Shown: piece by piece, positions 13,080-25,219 of the stretch
Numbering within the stretch: position 1 is the stretch's first letter
Layout: each line of letters starts with the position of its first letter
DNA from: Enoplosus armatus
Taxonomy: Eukaryota > Chordata > Actinopteri > Centrarchiformes > Enoplosidae
Direction: 5' to 3'
Assembly (NCBI RefSeq): GCF_043641665.1
Contig: NC_092181.1
Location: 8,555,057 to 8,619,056 of the forward strand
DNA length: 64,000 nt
Notes under the pieces: model-generated
What the model saw: the letters and a program-made list of their open reading frames with translations, nothing else
Databases searched by the model: none
What the model was told of the DNA's origin: nothing
Position numbers and translations under genes: made by a program

Positions 13080-13510
13080 TACGGCCAGGTCTTACCTGAC
13101 AAGCAGCACTAGTTTCCAGGCGACTAAAAAGCCCGCCACAGAGAGCTCGTTCCCCCTCATCTCTCGCTCTCTCTCTCTCTCCCCCTCCAGAGGCTCGGAA
13201 ACCTCCGCTCTCCGCGCGGCTCTCGAGGCTTTCAGCACCGCGGACAGCGCTCGCGCTCCAGCTGCACGTCAAACAGCACGCGGGGGGCAACTCGCGAGCA
13301 TAGCGCAGCAACAGGAGCTCCAAAAAGTCAGCGTCCGCCTCATTCCCGTCACCAGGACGACGCCGAAACGCGGAAGCCGGGCATCTCACGGCGCAAATCG
13401 GTCACGGGCTAACTGAGAAGGTTAAGGCGCGAGGAGCGGCGCGGAGCGCGCGGCAGCTGTTCAGACTCTGCTCTGGGCTCGATCTGTGCCCTCGTGAAAC
13501 ACTGGGGCAC
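13080..13510 (-). promoter_or_regulatory. CpG-island promoter
   Basis: CpG density rises sharply compared with the surrounding sequence (many CG pairs from about 13195 to 13460). A CT-rich tract lies at 13160-13190. CCAAT motifs occur on both strands at about 13540-13575 (attgg and ccaat). A strong minus-strand splice donor (CAG|GTAAGA) closes the island at 13094-13096. TATA-less CpG-island start regions with CCAAT boxes upstream are typical of vertebrate genes. Confidence 0.6.
13096..13389 (-). other. Candidate first exon of an unidentified minus-strand gene
   Basis: An open frame starts with ATG at 13389, within the CpG island, and stays open for 98 codons up to a consensus donor at 13096/13095. 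The product is Arg/Ala/Glu/Ser-rich with no domain I recognise. The composition follows from the GC-rich DNA, so it may equally be 5' untranslated sequence. No downstream exon could be matched in 1-13000. Confidence 0.35.
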
Positions 13511-13676
13511 AGAGACCCGCCCCCCTCCCACCACCACTCCGGATTGGCATGACTGCCAGACAGCTCAGCCAATCGTCTATAGTGTTGTTAATTTTTCCCC
13601 CCTAGTTGAATCAAAATTAGAAGCCCAGCGAACTGGATCAAATGTAACACCCACACATGAATTATTACTCTTTCTC

Positions 13677-13679
<3 letters not shown>

Positions 13680-13716
<37 letters not shown>

Positions 13717-13731
13717 GTGTGTGTGCGCGTG
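13680..13731. repeat. TG microsatellite
   Basis: Mostly uninterrupted TG with a few C interruptions (gcgtg, gcgcg). Confidence 0.95.
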
Positions 13732-13839
13732 TCCCTGCCATCCTCCTCATCTTTCCTTTCCCTTCCTCTTCCCTCTCTCCATCTGTCTCGTGCTCTCGCT
13801 GTCATTCTGCTCTGTTAGGCACGAGCGCATAGGATCGCA

Positions 13840-15350
13840 TGTGGTTGCGATCCCCCCCGGCCGGAAAGCAGCTTACGTTTACGGCCCGATGTGCCGTAGG
13901 CTGCGGGGGGGGGTCAAATGTAGGCGTGGGCCGAGCGGAGATGTTGATTAAAGTTCAGATTTACGTCGAGGGGACATACGGCGCAGCCCCCCAAGCCAGC
14001 GAGGCCAGTCGGTGCGCGCAGTCGACAGAGATGCTTTCCACGTCTTACAGTGCGTGCTGGGAATTTTGCCCCCCCCTCCCCCACGGCCAGGTCACTAACC
14101 CCAGACAGGATCAGTGTGAGGGACAGATCAATATTACTTGGACCGCACAGTCAAAATGTTGTTTATTGAAGCACCAAACCTTATTATTATTATGATTATT
14201 ATGACAAAATGAAGATTGCTAAACATGAGTGCCTGAAATGGGCAGGTAGCCCTCTCTTCTCCCTCTTTGTTCGGTCACACTGTTTCCTCCATTATTGCAA
14301 GGGGGGAAATGTTGATTCACCTGAAGATTACAGGGAGTTTATCAGTTATACTCACGTCATGTTGATTTGACACACTGTACTTCAAGGTGCCATTTGATTT
14401 AAGTCTGGCCCAGACATTAGGGACTTGCTTTTGATATTCCCCCTCATTATCCAGCAGATATCATATCTTCAGTTGGTTTTATTCTGGCATATATGCAACA
14501 TTATATTTGTGTACAAACTGGGAAATGTGTGTTGTATGTAATGCAGTGCACACACTGAATAAGGGTATTGGCACCTTTTCTTTGGTCCAGTTCAGGGATA
14601 TTGGGCTATATAGATAAGACTGACTTATTTAGGATAGGTGTGGCACAAGTGGAACCCGGAACAAACAAAAGGGGAGCGGGCGAGCGTGAGGTGGCAAATA
14701 ACATTCGAGATGCCTGCACTGTGCACCGCCGCCACTCGTGCCCCCACCCCTCATCTTCCTCCTCTCGCTAATGTGCGAGATATGAATTAGACATCAGGGT
14801 TCTGGGTATTACAGCACGGCCTGTCAACTCTTCCTGCAGTCAAGCGATTATTGCCTCCTACTCTGTCCACTCACTGTGCTTCCACATGGGTCTGTCCTGC
14901 TGTGACCCCCCCCCCCCCAGGTCAGACATTTCCAACACAGCACTAAATCTAATGCTATGAGATCTCCTATCTGTAAAGACACATCTTACGTAGTGGTTTG
15001 CTATCAACTAGACACGTCAGGATTTTCTGAACAACGGTGACTGACTTCCTTCGGATGGTCCAAATGCAAAAAGACAAACGCGCCAGTTCTGAGGATAATT
15101 CCAGAAGCGAGGTTGCATATTTTTCCAATTCTGTCTCTGGCGAACACTTCACACGTCACAATATGTGTGTTGTCGAGAGTTACTGCTGGCTGTAATTGTT
15201 CCCTCTGTCCATGCCTCCTAACGTGACTCCGCTGTAAGAGATGGGAGGACAAAACTCCCTCAAGCAGTCTGACTTGGACAAATCATGCAAGTGTTCTTCG
15301 GAGTTAGTCTTTCTTCCTCTTTGCGTTTCCACAGACCGTGATACTTCCCG
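13840..15350. other. No gene seen
   Basis: Intergenic or intronic sequence. Apart from short homopolymers nothing stands out. Confidence 0.5.
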
Positions 15351-15356
15351 GTAGTA

Positions 15357-15450
15357 GGTAACTCAGACTGCTGAAGCCTCATATTAGCTTCAACTGAACT
15401 TAAGAATACCTTTTTGCATGAAACGAGGAGTGTGGATTCGTCTCTAGTTT
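15357..15450 (+). repeat. Dispersed repeat, copy 2
   Basis: Second copy of the element described at 4618-4720, sharing 'aactcagactgctgaagcct' and the downstream core. Confidence 0.55.
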
Positions 15451-15839
15451 CATAAGGATTGCTTCGTGGCTGGTATGGAGAGGAGGAATGTTGCAGTATT
15501 GTATTGAGGTAGAAAGCCCAAACCTATTCTCCTGAATCTGTAAAATGCTGCAGAAGTTCCAGATGGTTTCCCATACAATACGTTATGTTACCACAGTAAT
15601 TGATTGATATTGACATTTCTGTGAGTACTTACATTGCGGGAGTTATCCCCGCACACTGGGAGGGCAGGAAGGGCCAGAATGCGTCTCATGTTGACGTCAC
15701 GTCGTTCCCAGATTGACAATATAAAAAAATTGTAGTCATCATAGCGCATCGAGCCTAACAGTTCTGCCAATGTCATTTCTCAAAAAGGGAGGAAGGAAGC
15801 AAGCAAGCGTACCCTGACCCTAAACATGACAATAAAGTA

Positions 15840-16103
15840 GGCCTTTCACACCGCATATCTTTAGCCCGGGGCTATGCTTCGCCTATCCCAAGAACAGCCC
15901 AGTTTTACACGGGCGCCTTTTAGCCCCGTGCTTAGTCGATTTCCCCCGCAAACTCTGGACTGACCCTGCTCCGGAGCAAGGCCAGCAAGCCCTATAGGCT
16001 AAAGTCGGGGGTTAGACCACTTGGAATGTTCCACGATTGTGCCAGTGTGAAAGCTTTCTTAGCCCGGGGCTAACAGCCCCCTTAGCCTGTGGTGTGAAAA
16101 GCC
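15840..16103. mobile_element. 264-bp MITE with 16-17 bp inverted termini
   Basis: The left end 'ggcctttcacaccgca' and the reverse complement of the right end 'ggcttttcacaccaca' match at 14 of 16 positions. A TA dinucleotide flanks each end (15838-15839 and 16104-16105). Internal 'agcccggggcta' motifs occur twice (15867 and 16061). There is no coding capacity. The superfamily is uncertain (a TA or TWA target would fit Tc1 or Harbinger). Confidence 0.7.
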
Positions 16104-16435
16104 TAAGAGGGATTTGGGAGGTCAGTGAAGTGGTTCAGTTCAACTCCACACTGACACATAAACTGAGCTAAGTTTTTACATTTTAACTTTGCAAATTGAA
16201 TGAAGATGGTTCTAATTTCAAACACCTCTAGTTGTATTTGCCATATTCTAGCAGAGCAGTCTCTTTAGCCATCATAGAGATAGACAATGACTGGACAGAC
16301 TCAAAGATAAAAAAAACTACAACAGCCTTTTGCTTTTATTTCAACCGCAATTTGCCATTAAGAATCAAAAGCCATGAAGTGTAACCAGAAGTGACTTTGA
16401 ATACTTCTGTTACTGACACATTTCTTCATTCTCAT

Positions 16436-16600
16436 AGACGTCTTTAGTTGGGGTGACCCTAGATGAAAGAACAGGTGAGAGACAGTCGCTGTCATCTCAT
16501 GACAAGACAGCGACTGTGTTATCAGCGGCTGTCACTATCTCACTGCAGGCTAGGGTCTCCCTAAATATGGTTTAGTCACAGATGTCCATGAGACGTCTCT
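16436..16600. repeat. Nested fold-back sequence
   Basis: Inner arms ACAGTCGCTGTC (16482-16493) and GACAGCGACTGT (16506-16517) are perfect inverses with a 12-base loop. Outer arms GACCCTAG (16455-16462) and CTAGGGTC (16550-16557) are also perfect. AGACGTCT palindromes lie beyond both. It looks like a small palindromic element or a structured transcript. Confidence 0.6.
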
Positions 16601-16609
16601 GAAATGTTT

Positions 16610-19480
16610 GGGTAAAATCCTCAAATCTGACTTAAAGCCGAGCTTCTCCGTCTTGTGTTATTCGTTCAGTGCAGCCAAAGGAAAGTCATTCAAAAGTAAA
16701 GTCGACAATGTACTGGACAACTTGTACTGTGAGAAAAACAATGAAACAGTACAGTACAAACACAAATAAATGCACAAATAAAGATTAATGAAGAGTTTTA
16801 ACAGTATAATGTGACGCGTCAATTACTTATATATGACAGCGTACAAGTTAGCTAAAGTTAATCGGCATAGTGCCTGAGTATATAGAGGAGTGGGAGTTTG
16901 GGGGTGGGAAGGGAATTGAGCAACATGTGTGATGAGGGGTCATTTTACCTGAGACTAACCCAATCATTGTGTTCAGTATTTACTTGCATTTTGTGTCTGG
17001 CAAAACTTGGATACTCGTGTATCCATTTCTAACTGGACTGTCCATCCATTTATTATCTATAATTTAGAGGGTCATAAATATTATTTCATCATCTGGCTGC
17101 TACCTGAAGCAACATGCCCACGAGTGCCATTCTTGGTCTGGACGGGGTCAAGGCCGAACGTCAGTCAGGCGATAGCTCAAGCATCAGCATTGCCAGTCAT
17201 TCCTGAAACTTCTGAAAGATCCGTAAACTGTTATAAATATACACAGCTCCTTTATAAATTCTGTCCCAACTGAAGATTACTTGAAAAAATACCCGCTGTC
17301 AGTCTCAACTCGGGGCTAAATATTTCCTGTTTCATGTGAAAGTTGCATCTACTGGGAAGTGTTGTTGGTTCCTATGCTAGCGTGACCGCATGCATAAAGT
17401 GTCAGGACCTCACCATGAGTAGCCTGGCCTCTTGCAATGTGGCAAACAGAAGGCAGTCAAATAAAACAGGCAGCAGAACAAGCGTTTTAACTCTAAACAT
17501 ACCTGCGACAGGTGCTTTAAATAATCTGCTGCTGACTAGGGGGAGGGGTCAGGCCTGGCGCCTGCGTTCAAACGCTTCACATGATGCTCAATCACTTGTG
17601 ATAGGGAAGCAATCCCCGCCACACGTCGTTTTTAATCCCCAGTATGCCATTCCAATGAGCAAGCCAACTGACTGTAGGCATACACTGCTTAACAAGCAGG
17701 AAGGTTTACTTATTTCAAACCTTTTCAGTTATTAATTTAGTTATTGGTGAGGGAGGAGCAGATGCTAATAATCGAACATCCTGGGAAGAGCATATGATGC
17801 CCACACAGTATTCTTATACTCAAGTTTTTCAAATAAGTGCAGGGTAAAAGGCATTAAGTACACATGCTCTAGAATAATAACTCAAAACAAATGCACCACT
17901 TTTGATGATAGAGAGATATTCAAACTGAAACGCACCTCGGACTGCTGTGGAAAAGACCGCTCGGCCAACTCAACACCCAATTTAACAAAAAATATGAAAT
18001 AATTCCCATTATATCCCGTCAGCAAGAAACAATCATCATCAAATACTTTTTACAATTGATCTGACTCACCAGTATACAATAGCTGCTTCCAGGTGCGTCA
18101 GGTGATTTTGAACATGCTGGAATGCCGTCAGCAGCACTCCCTCTAGTCCTACATGTGCAAACCTTTGATTTGACATGTACTGGTTCAGTAAAACTATCAA
18201 TATCTAAAAGCAAACGTACATTTATTTAGCAAAAGTAAAAGAAAAAAAAGATTTTTGAATGTTAAATCATCGACTATATGAAAGCTTATGATCGTAGGTG
18301 CAAAGCATCTACTCAAGTATTGTCCGTGAGTTCAATTTGAGGATACTTACACTTAAGTATTTAACATTTTGTGGAACATTTATACTAACTTTCAGAAGGA
18401 AATGCCATGCTTTGCATCATATCTGCCTGATGGTTGAAGGTACTGTGGCTCTTAGAATATTACAAATATATATTTTTGTAGTTCGTCCTTTCTTCCTTCC
18501 TCCATCTCCTCCTTTATCTCCTTCTTTCTCTCCAGATTCCATCCTTCAAATCAGTCCTACCCTGTATCCTTATTCCAACTGATCCGAAAACTTGAAAGTT
18601 TAAAAAAAAAAAAAATGTACCTACCAGTGAAACTAGGCTGGTAAAGGTTTGAGGTAACGTTAGGTTACATTCCTTTTCCTTAGCTTAACGCGCCGAACTG
18701 CCTTCACGTGCAGTCTTCCAAGTCCACCATTGTAAAAACACATTTTACAAATATCCCTTTCACAACACTGCAGAGAAATCTGGGTTCTCTCGAGCTTTGT
18801 GAATGATTTGCCAGTTTTGCTTCTTTACTTGCAAACAGCTTTTAAAAAGGGGTTTTTACCGCCACCTTCTGGAGTGGAGCGTGAATCAGAGCGGTTATCA
18901 TACCACAACATTAAATTCTCCTATTAATTCCTGGGTTTTCTAAAAAAAAACAAAAAACAAACCTGACAATAGCCCTGTGTCCTCACATCACCTACACTTC
19001 TCTAATAGCTAGTGTCATGTGAAGCGCTCCCCCCACTCTCTGTCCCTCAAACATCTAATGATTCTCAGTGTCTTATTACATTTTCAATATGTGCTTTCCA
19101 AGTGATCCTCTTATCAAACCAAACTCCTGAAATACGAAACGAAACGATCTACTCCCATGGCGTATCACGTGGCTGTGCCCGCTCACGCTCACGCCTCTGG
19201 GTGTAACTCCGAGGTGGAATCCGGCGGTGTTTGGAGCGTGCCTCTCTTCACGTTTCCATACAGAAAAGGAAAACAATGGAAATGGCAGGGGTTCACTCCA
19301 GTGATCAATCAACCATATGCCTAAGCATACAGCGGCAGCAGTATCCATTATCCACGATCTTCACTGTCAGCGTACGCTGCTCTCTCCCCCACATCTTCCA
19401 CATCTCTGCTTTCCCCCCCCCTGGCACACACTAGCAAGCATCTGAGGGGAGGAGGACCATATGCTCTCATATATCCAACC
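16610..19480. other. No gene seen
   Basis: AT-rich sequence with no recognisable exon, RNA gene or classified element. Several short open frames occur by chance. Confidence 0.5.
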
Positions 19481-19489
19481 ATCACCTTT

Positions 19490-20290
19490 CCAGGAAGAAC
19501 TCGCGAGCGGGAAGGAGAGGCGTAAGCTGGTGCAGGACGAGGTGCGAGCAAGCAGAGCGGTGGCCATGCGACAACAGGGTGCCTGGGTGAAGTTGGGACA
19601 GGCGTTGGAGCGGAATGCCACCTGGAAGTGGAACCCCCAGATGATCAAGTTCTTGATTCCGGGGGGGTCTACGATGTCATCCCCTGCCCATCCAACCTGT
19701 TCACATGGGGCAGAGTAGAAACACCCGCCTGTGTGCCCCCTGTGTGTTCCAAGAAAGGCACCCAGGAACGCATCCTGAGCAGCTGCTCCGAGGCACTGGG
19801 CAAGGGGCGCTATCGCTATAGCTGGAGACCTGAATCGCAAGGGGATCAGTGACAGTGGCAGATGTGCCCAGGCTACGGCCAACTGCTCTCTGTTGGTTTG
19901 CTTTCCACGGCACGAGACTGAGAGAGTTCCACCACATATCACCCAGTCCTTCTTGAGACCAGATATCATGTCAGTCTCTGAGGCCACAAGACGGCTCATC
20001 CTGCTGGAGCTAACTGTGCCCTGGGAGGAGAGGATGGAGGAGGCGCGAGAGAGGAAGAGGGAGAAGTACGCAACCATGAGCTGGTGGAGGACTGCCGCAG
20101 GAACGGGTGGAGGACCAGGGTTTGCAAGTCATTCCCTCAGCGAGGCCTACAGAACACTGGGCACTACGGGACCGAGCAGAAGCAACCATGAGCAACAACG
20201 TGGAGAAAGCGTCGAGACACAGCTGAAGCCTGATCAACCTCAGTCGGGTCGCCGGGACGAGGGTGTCTGGCGCAAGAACCGAAAAACGCC
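19490..20290 (+). pseudogene. Non-LTR retrotransposon C-terminus with restriction-like endonuclease
   Basis: Three frames must be joined to read the protein: about 19491-19640 (KERRKLVQDEVRASRAVAMR, then QGAWVKLGQALERNATWKW), about 19630-19850 (CPSNLFTWGRVETP, then CSKKGTQERILSSC) and about 19940-20280 (LRPDIMS, then LILLELTVPWEERMEEARER). In the R2/R4/HERO-type LINEs the C-X7-H-X4-C knuckle precedes a PD..E nuclease. Here C-X7-R-X4-C shows His replaced by Arg, and RPD and LELTVPWE fit the nuclease core. At least two frameshifts make it dead. Only the 3' part is present; the reverse transcriptase is missing. The clade is inferred from motif order. Confidence 0.7.
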
Positions 20291-20299
20291 CAATGACTC

Positions 20300-22309
20300 C
20301 AGGATACAGCACTGATGATGTGTCCAAGTATGCGCAGCAGATAAATGTAAAAATGGACGGTCAACTTTTTCACTGCTCCTAAATGCCGGCAGCCGTCTAA
20401 TTCCTGATACCATTCCTCTTTCAAGCAAGTTTTCTCCATATATCACTCCCCTAACTCCCCTTCTGTCACCAATTGTTCTTCTTTCTGCCATTTCCTTCTT
20501 ACACACTGTTTGCAGCTTATTATTTCTATGTTTAGCACTTCCTCCGTCCATTTGTCAAGGTAATCGGGCTCACAGGCAATATTTCATGTCCTGCTTTAGA
20601 TTTAAGAATGACCTTAAAACTCTTCCGTCATTCGTGTTTTACGCACATCCCGTACACCCTCAACATCTTCGAGTGTCCGTTAGCCTGACAGTGTCACAAA
20701 TGTCACCGTTTTTTCCTTCCTTCCTCCTCCTCCTTTCACAATTTGTGACCATTCAACGATCCATATCTTCATCCTCACCACAGTCCACCACCACGACTTG
20801 CCATTCTGATCCAGTCACAATCCAGTTCATGCCAAAACCACCAATTCAAAACGACACGCAGCACTGTCTGGGTTTACAGTGTACCTTACTGGTTTCTGTC
20901 CTTGTCACTTTTAAAGCGGTTGATGGGGATACTGATGCCTTTTGAGTCTCATCTCAGTGATCCAGGGATCTTTATAAAGTGGGAACCCAGAGGGGGTTCA
21001 AAATCACCTCAAATCCAATGATACAGTAATGACTGTGGGCTTGCAATACATACTGTTGAAAAAGTACTGCTTTTTTTTCTACAGTTCACCAGTCCAGTAA
21101 ACCCCTATACAGCACGCACCCTGTATTTTCTGCTCATTAACCCTTTTAAATGTTGCTCTTCTTTTTCCACATTACGGCACAAACACACATAGAAACGCAA
21201 TCTTTCCTTTCACCCACTTTTCGTATGATAGTCTCCATAGTCACCCATATTTGACATGTTTTAGTACATTACAAAGTAATATATCAGACGTTTGAGGGAA
21301 ATTCTTCATCATTTTAAAAAGGCAGAAAAATCAACAGACCATTTCTATTCAGTTTCTCTCCAAGAGGCTTTTGCATCGTATACAGTTCATAGTTCAAAAT
21401 CCTGGGATCGACCTATATGTTTAATGTAACACACAAATTCTCTATCTAAAAGTTATTTTTGGTACAGAGTGCTCGAATCCTAATTCAAATCAATCAATAA
21501 TGCAGTAACAGGAGATGCTTCCATAGAAACCTTTCATATCATCCTTGCTCTCTGGCAGTGGATGTCAAGTTGCGACATCCCACTGCGACGTGCCAGACAG
21601 ATACTTTTCATTACAAATAACTTGCTGGGGGCCCAATAAACATCAAATCAGCGTTGGCGAGTCAGGCCCCTTGGCCACCTCAGACCTCCTCCCTGTTCTC
21701 ACAGTAAACATCCTGAAGGACACGCAGCACAGCAGGCCGGTCCGTCCATCACATTGGATCTGCCTTACACGCCCGTCTAGTGTCACTCTGAAGCCTCTGA
21801 AGCTCTCTGGGCTGAACTCACTCAATTTGCTGTGAACATATGAGGCTCGCCTGAAAGCAAATACAAATGAAAACCGACGGGACAGCAAGAAAGGGGCCAT
21901 ATTTTGCTGCTGCTCTGATTTTGACATTTTTCCAAATTATTCTGATTATTCTTACTCAGGTTTTTGTATATGGGAAATTAAGGCAATCCCACCTGCAAAT
22001 GGCAGATAGCGACCAGCCGAACAGTGGAACAGATATTTTAGCGTTGGGCAGTGTTAATCACCACCGTGGACACTGAGACACGTTATTTCACCTGTCTCGC
22101 ATGACCGCTGTCATCTGTGGGCGTCTTCTGTGAAAGATCAGCCAGAGGGGAAAGAAAGAGAGGCATGATATGCCATGACTCATGCACGTAGTGTGTGCCG
22201 GCCCATAGGGGTGACCTTCCTCTGAGGGAAGGGTGACCCTCATTTAGGCCATTTCCCAGCTGACAGTGAAATGTTGAGCAAATCGTAGGTTATGCCTCCC
22301 TCTCTCACC

Positions 22310-22344
<35 letters not shown>

Positions 22345-24040
22345 CTCTGCTGTGCAGTGTGTGATCCTGTGGTTTCTCTCTCTCTCTCCTTCATTTGATG
22401 TGCTCCCTCACAACATGCTGCCAGCGCTTTATCAACACTCTTCGTTAACAAACAGACGCCCATCCTTCAGAACCAGGGAGTTAACCTACTACGCTGTAAA
22501 GACAAATAGTCACGAGTAAATGTCCACTTCTGCATTTTTCCTGAGGTAGAACAGTAGTTACATTTGTTCAGGTTTTGTCCAAAAAGCTGTTAATATGAAG
22601 CGCAACACAGAGAGCACTTATATTCTGCTCAACCTCAGGTTTTAAGCAAAAGTGGCGCATTAAGGCCAAGACTGATCAGCCCCCTCCTTACTGGTCAGTT
22701 TACAGACGTGCCTCCTATGGAACTGCAGGCCTATATGATAATATGCAGTGTGCGAGCTAGGACTGAGAAACATTCACAGCTGCGAGCATGTACTTGCTTT
22801 ATGTCAGCACATCTGATATATAATAATCAGTTACGGACCACGTCAAACCTCCACATGGGTATCAAAACCACAACACAGCGTGACACAATACGGCTAACTA
22901 AAGCAGGGAGCAGTGACGTGCTGTATTCTGTAGTTTATCACCACACGTGAGATATAAACAGCCTTAAATCAAGAACAGAGCACGCCAGGCTGCCTACAGG
23001 GGGGATCCGGCCCTCATCACCAGCCATCACGTTCACAACACAGTGAGTAACGCAGTTCACTTGGTTGATAGGCCTTAAAACAGAAGCGACCGCAGAGGCC
23101 CGGGATCAGGTTTCTTTTTTTTTTCCTGATCTTCGAGTTGAAGTCAGTGAGGTTGCCTGCCAGGCATCTTTTACGTATGATCCATGGTGAAGAGGATACA
23201 GAAAAACAGAAATGTACGGCAAAAGATAGCACATTGTCACATTTCACGAATCATGTTTGCAATGGAGCTCATGTCTCACTGAGGAGAAGCTGGCCCCTGG
23301 CTCCCCTGGTAGTTCGCACCCTGATAATAAACCCGTGTGCTGAAGCATGACACGTGTGTTACATATGTTACATATGCAAATGACCCTGAATTATCCTGGT
23401 ACACTACATTTTATTAAATCCCCTCGTCCGTGTGTTTAGGTTCCCTGGCATAGAAAAAGGACCATCTGTCGGCAAGAACATGGGATCATGGTTTACTGCT
23501 AATGAGGAGAGAGTCTTTCTGGGTCACAGACCACAAGACTGAAAGTATTCTTATTGGTTTGTTATGGTCACCCAGATGTCTGAAGTGGGCAGGCTGCCCG
23601 TGGCTGCTTTAGTCTCACCATTGAATCATTAAAATAAATAGTATGTAACTTTACTGACTTTACTGTCATGTTGATTGACATGTTCCCTTCACCCCATGTT
23701 TTGGTGACGGCAAACAGAGATCCAGGGAAAAGACTACTGTCAGGAACACACTGTAGGCCTGTGTAGCCCCCCTTACTGTGTACGTTGTAAAGTGGGCCTA
23801 CCAATGGGGGTGCCAACTGGTGCAGGTTCATGTGGATCGACATGGTTGTTACACAGGATGATATTCATTGCTGTTATGGAGTACAGGAAGTACAAAACTA
23901 CAACTCTCCCCATCTCTTCACAAGCTGATGTGAACCATCGAGGGCTCCAAATGACACAAGATGGCAAGAAAAGGCTTTAAAAAAGGTGGAAGAGAGCTCT
24001 TGGGTTACCGCGTCTAAATATCTTAACAAAGCGGACAGCT
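20300..24040. other. No gene seen
   Basis: Non-coding sequence with a CA tract (22309-22341). Short open frames on either strand lack splice context or recognisable motifs. Confidence 0.5.
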
Positions 24041-24084
24041 CCGAGTGAACAAGCTACCATTTTGTGAAAGACCAAGCTTGCCCC

Positions 24085-24830
24085 CTGGGCCCCATAGTCC
24101 CACCCAGACCAGATTCCAGAGAACTCCAGGGAGCCAAAGCTGGCCCCTGGGCCCCATACCCCCGCCCCAACCACCCAGACCAGCCTCCAGAGAGCTCCAG
24201 GTTAGACAAGCTTTACCCCAGGGCCCAATACTCCCCAACCACCCAAGCCACCCTCCAGAGAGCTCCAGGGAGCCAGGCCTGGCCCCTGGCCCCCATACTC
24301 CTAACCAGTCCAGCCTCCAGAGAGCTCCAGGGAGCAAGCCTGGCCCCTGGGCCCCAAACTCCCACCCCAACCACCCAGACCAGCCTATAGAGAGCTCCAG
24401 GGAGCCAAGCCTGACCCAGAGTCCGTTACTCCCACCCCAACCACCTAGACCAGCCTCCAAGGAGCCAAGGCTGGCCCCTGGGCCCCATACTTCCACCCAA
24501 ACTCGCTTCCTAACCAGACCAGCCTCCAGAGAGATCCAGGGAGCAAGCCTGGCTCCTTGGGCCCAAACTCCCACCCGACCACCCAAACTAGTCTCCAGAG
24601 AGGTTCAGGGAGACAAGCTTTACCCCAGGTTCCCATACTCCTACCCCAACCACCCATACTCCCACCACAACCACCAAGACCAGCCTTCAGGGAGCTCCAG
24701 GGAGCCAAGCCTGGCCCCTGTGCCCCATACGTCAAACCCAATCACCCAATCCGGCTTCGAGAGAGAGCTCCAGGGAGACACGCTTGACCCCTGGGCCCCA
24801 TACGCCTTCCCCAATCACCCAATCCCATCC
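24085..24830. repeat. Minisatellite, about 70-bp unit, about 10 copies
   Basis: The unit carries 'ccctgggccccatac', 'ccaaccacccagaccagcct' and 'gagagctccagggagc'. The last word recurs near 24118, 24191, 24258, 24321, 24391, 24461, 24530, 24598, 24691 and 24766, a spacing of 63-93 bases. The array is GC-rich and strand-asymmetric. Long frames are open on both strands (plus 24045-24833, minus 24023-24586) because the unit has few stop triplets, not because it is a gene. Confidence 0.9.
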
Positions 24831-24861
24831 TAGTCCATGCTCTATATAATATTATTTACAG

Positions 24862-25023
24862 AGATCCAACAGTTCCAACCATGAGCTGGCACTTCATGAC
24901 AGCAGCAAGGAAAAACTTCCTTTTAAGAGGCAGAAACCTTGAACAGAACCGACAGCTTCTAGGTGAGCGGTCATCTGCCTTGATCGGTTGGGTTGAGAGA
25001 GAAAGAGAGATAGAGAGAGATGC

Positions 25024-25056
<33 letters not shown>

Positions 25057-25215
25057 GTAATAATGATAACAACTATAATAATAATAATAGAAATATGACT
25101 AATAATAGTAATTGCAGCAGTGGGAGTCAAGCAGGCCCACGTCCATGAGATGCTCCAGTCTCGGGTGGATGAGCTGGAGGAGGAAAATGGCTTCCTCAAG
25201 CAACAGCTTGAATAG
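24862..25215 (+). CDS. Two candidate 3' exons encoding a coiled-coil C-terminus
   Basis: Exon 1 (24862-24962) follows a tttacag acceptor and is open throughout. It contains ATG at 24881 and ends at a donor AG|GTGAGC reading ...NLEQNRQLL. Exon 2 (25118-25215) follows attgcag and, joined in phase, reads AVGVKQAHVHEMLQSRVDEL, then EEENGFLKQQLE and stop. Heptad-like L/V/M spacing (M-L-Q-S-R-V-D-E-L-E-E-E-N) indicates a leucine-zipper-like coiled coil. An AATAAA lies at 25556-25561. I do not recognise the gene. It could be the last two exons of a longer gene, a roughly 60-residue small protein, or a pseudogene fragment. The intron holds a CAA microsatellite. Confidence 0.35.
25023..25057. repeat. 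ACA/CAA trinucleotide microsatellite
   Basis: About eleven CAA units followed by TAA/TAG variants to about 25110. Confidence 0.9.
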
Positions 25216-25219
25216 AAGT

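Noticed and set aside
19367..20077. 236-codon minus-strand frame
   Set aside because: Antisense to the decayed LINE nuclease region; no recognisable domain of its own.
24023..24833. Long frames of 262 (plus) and 187 (minus) codons
   Set aside because: They lie entirely in the 70-bp minisatellite; both strands are open because the unit lacks stop triplets.
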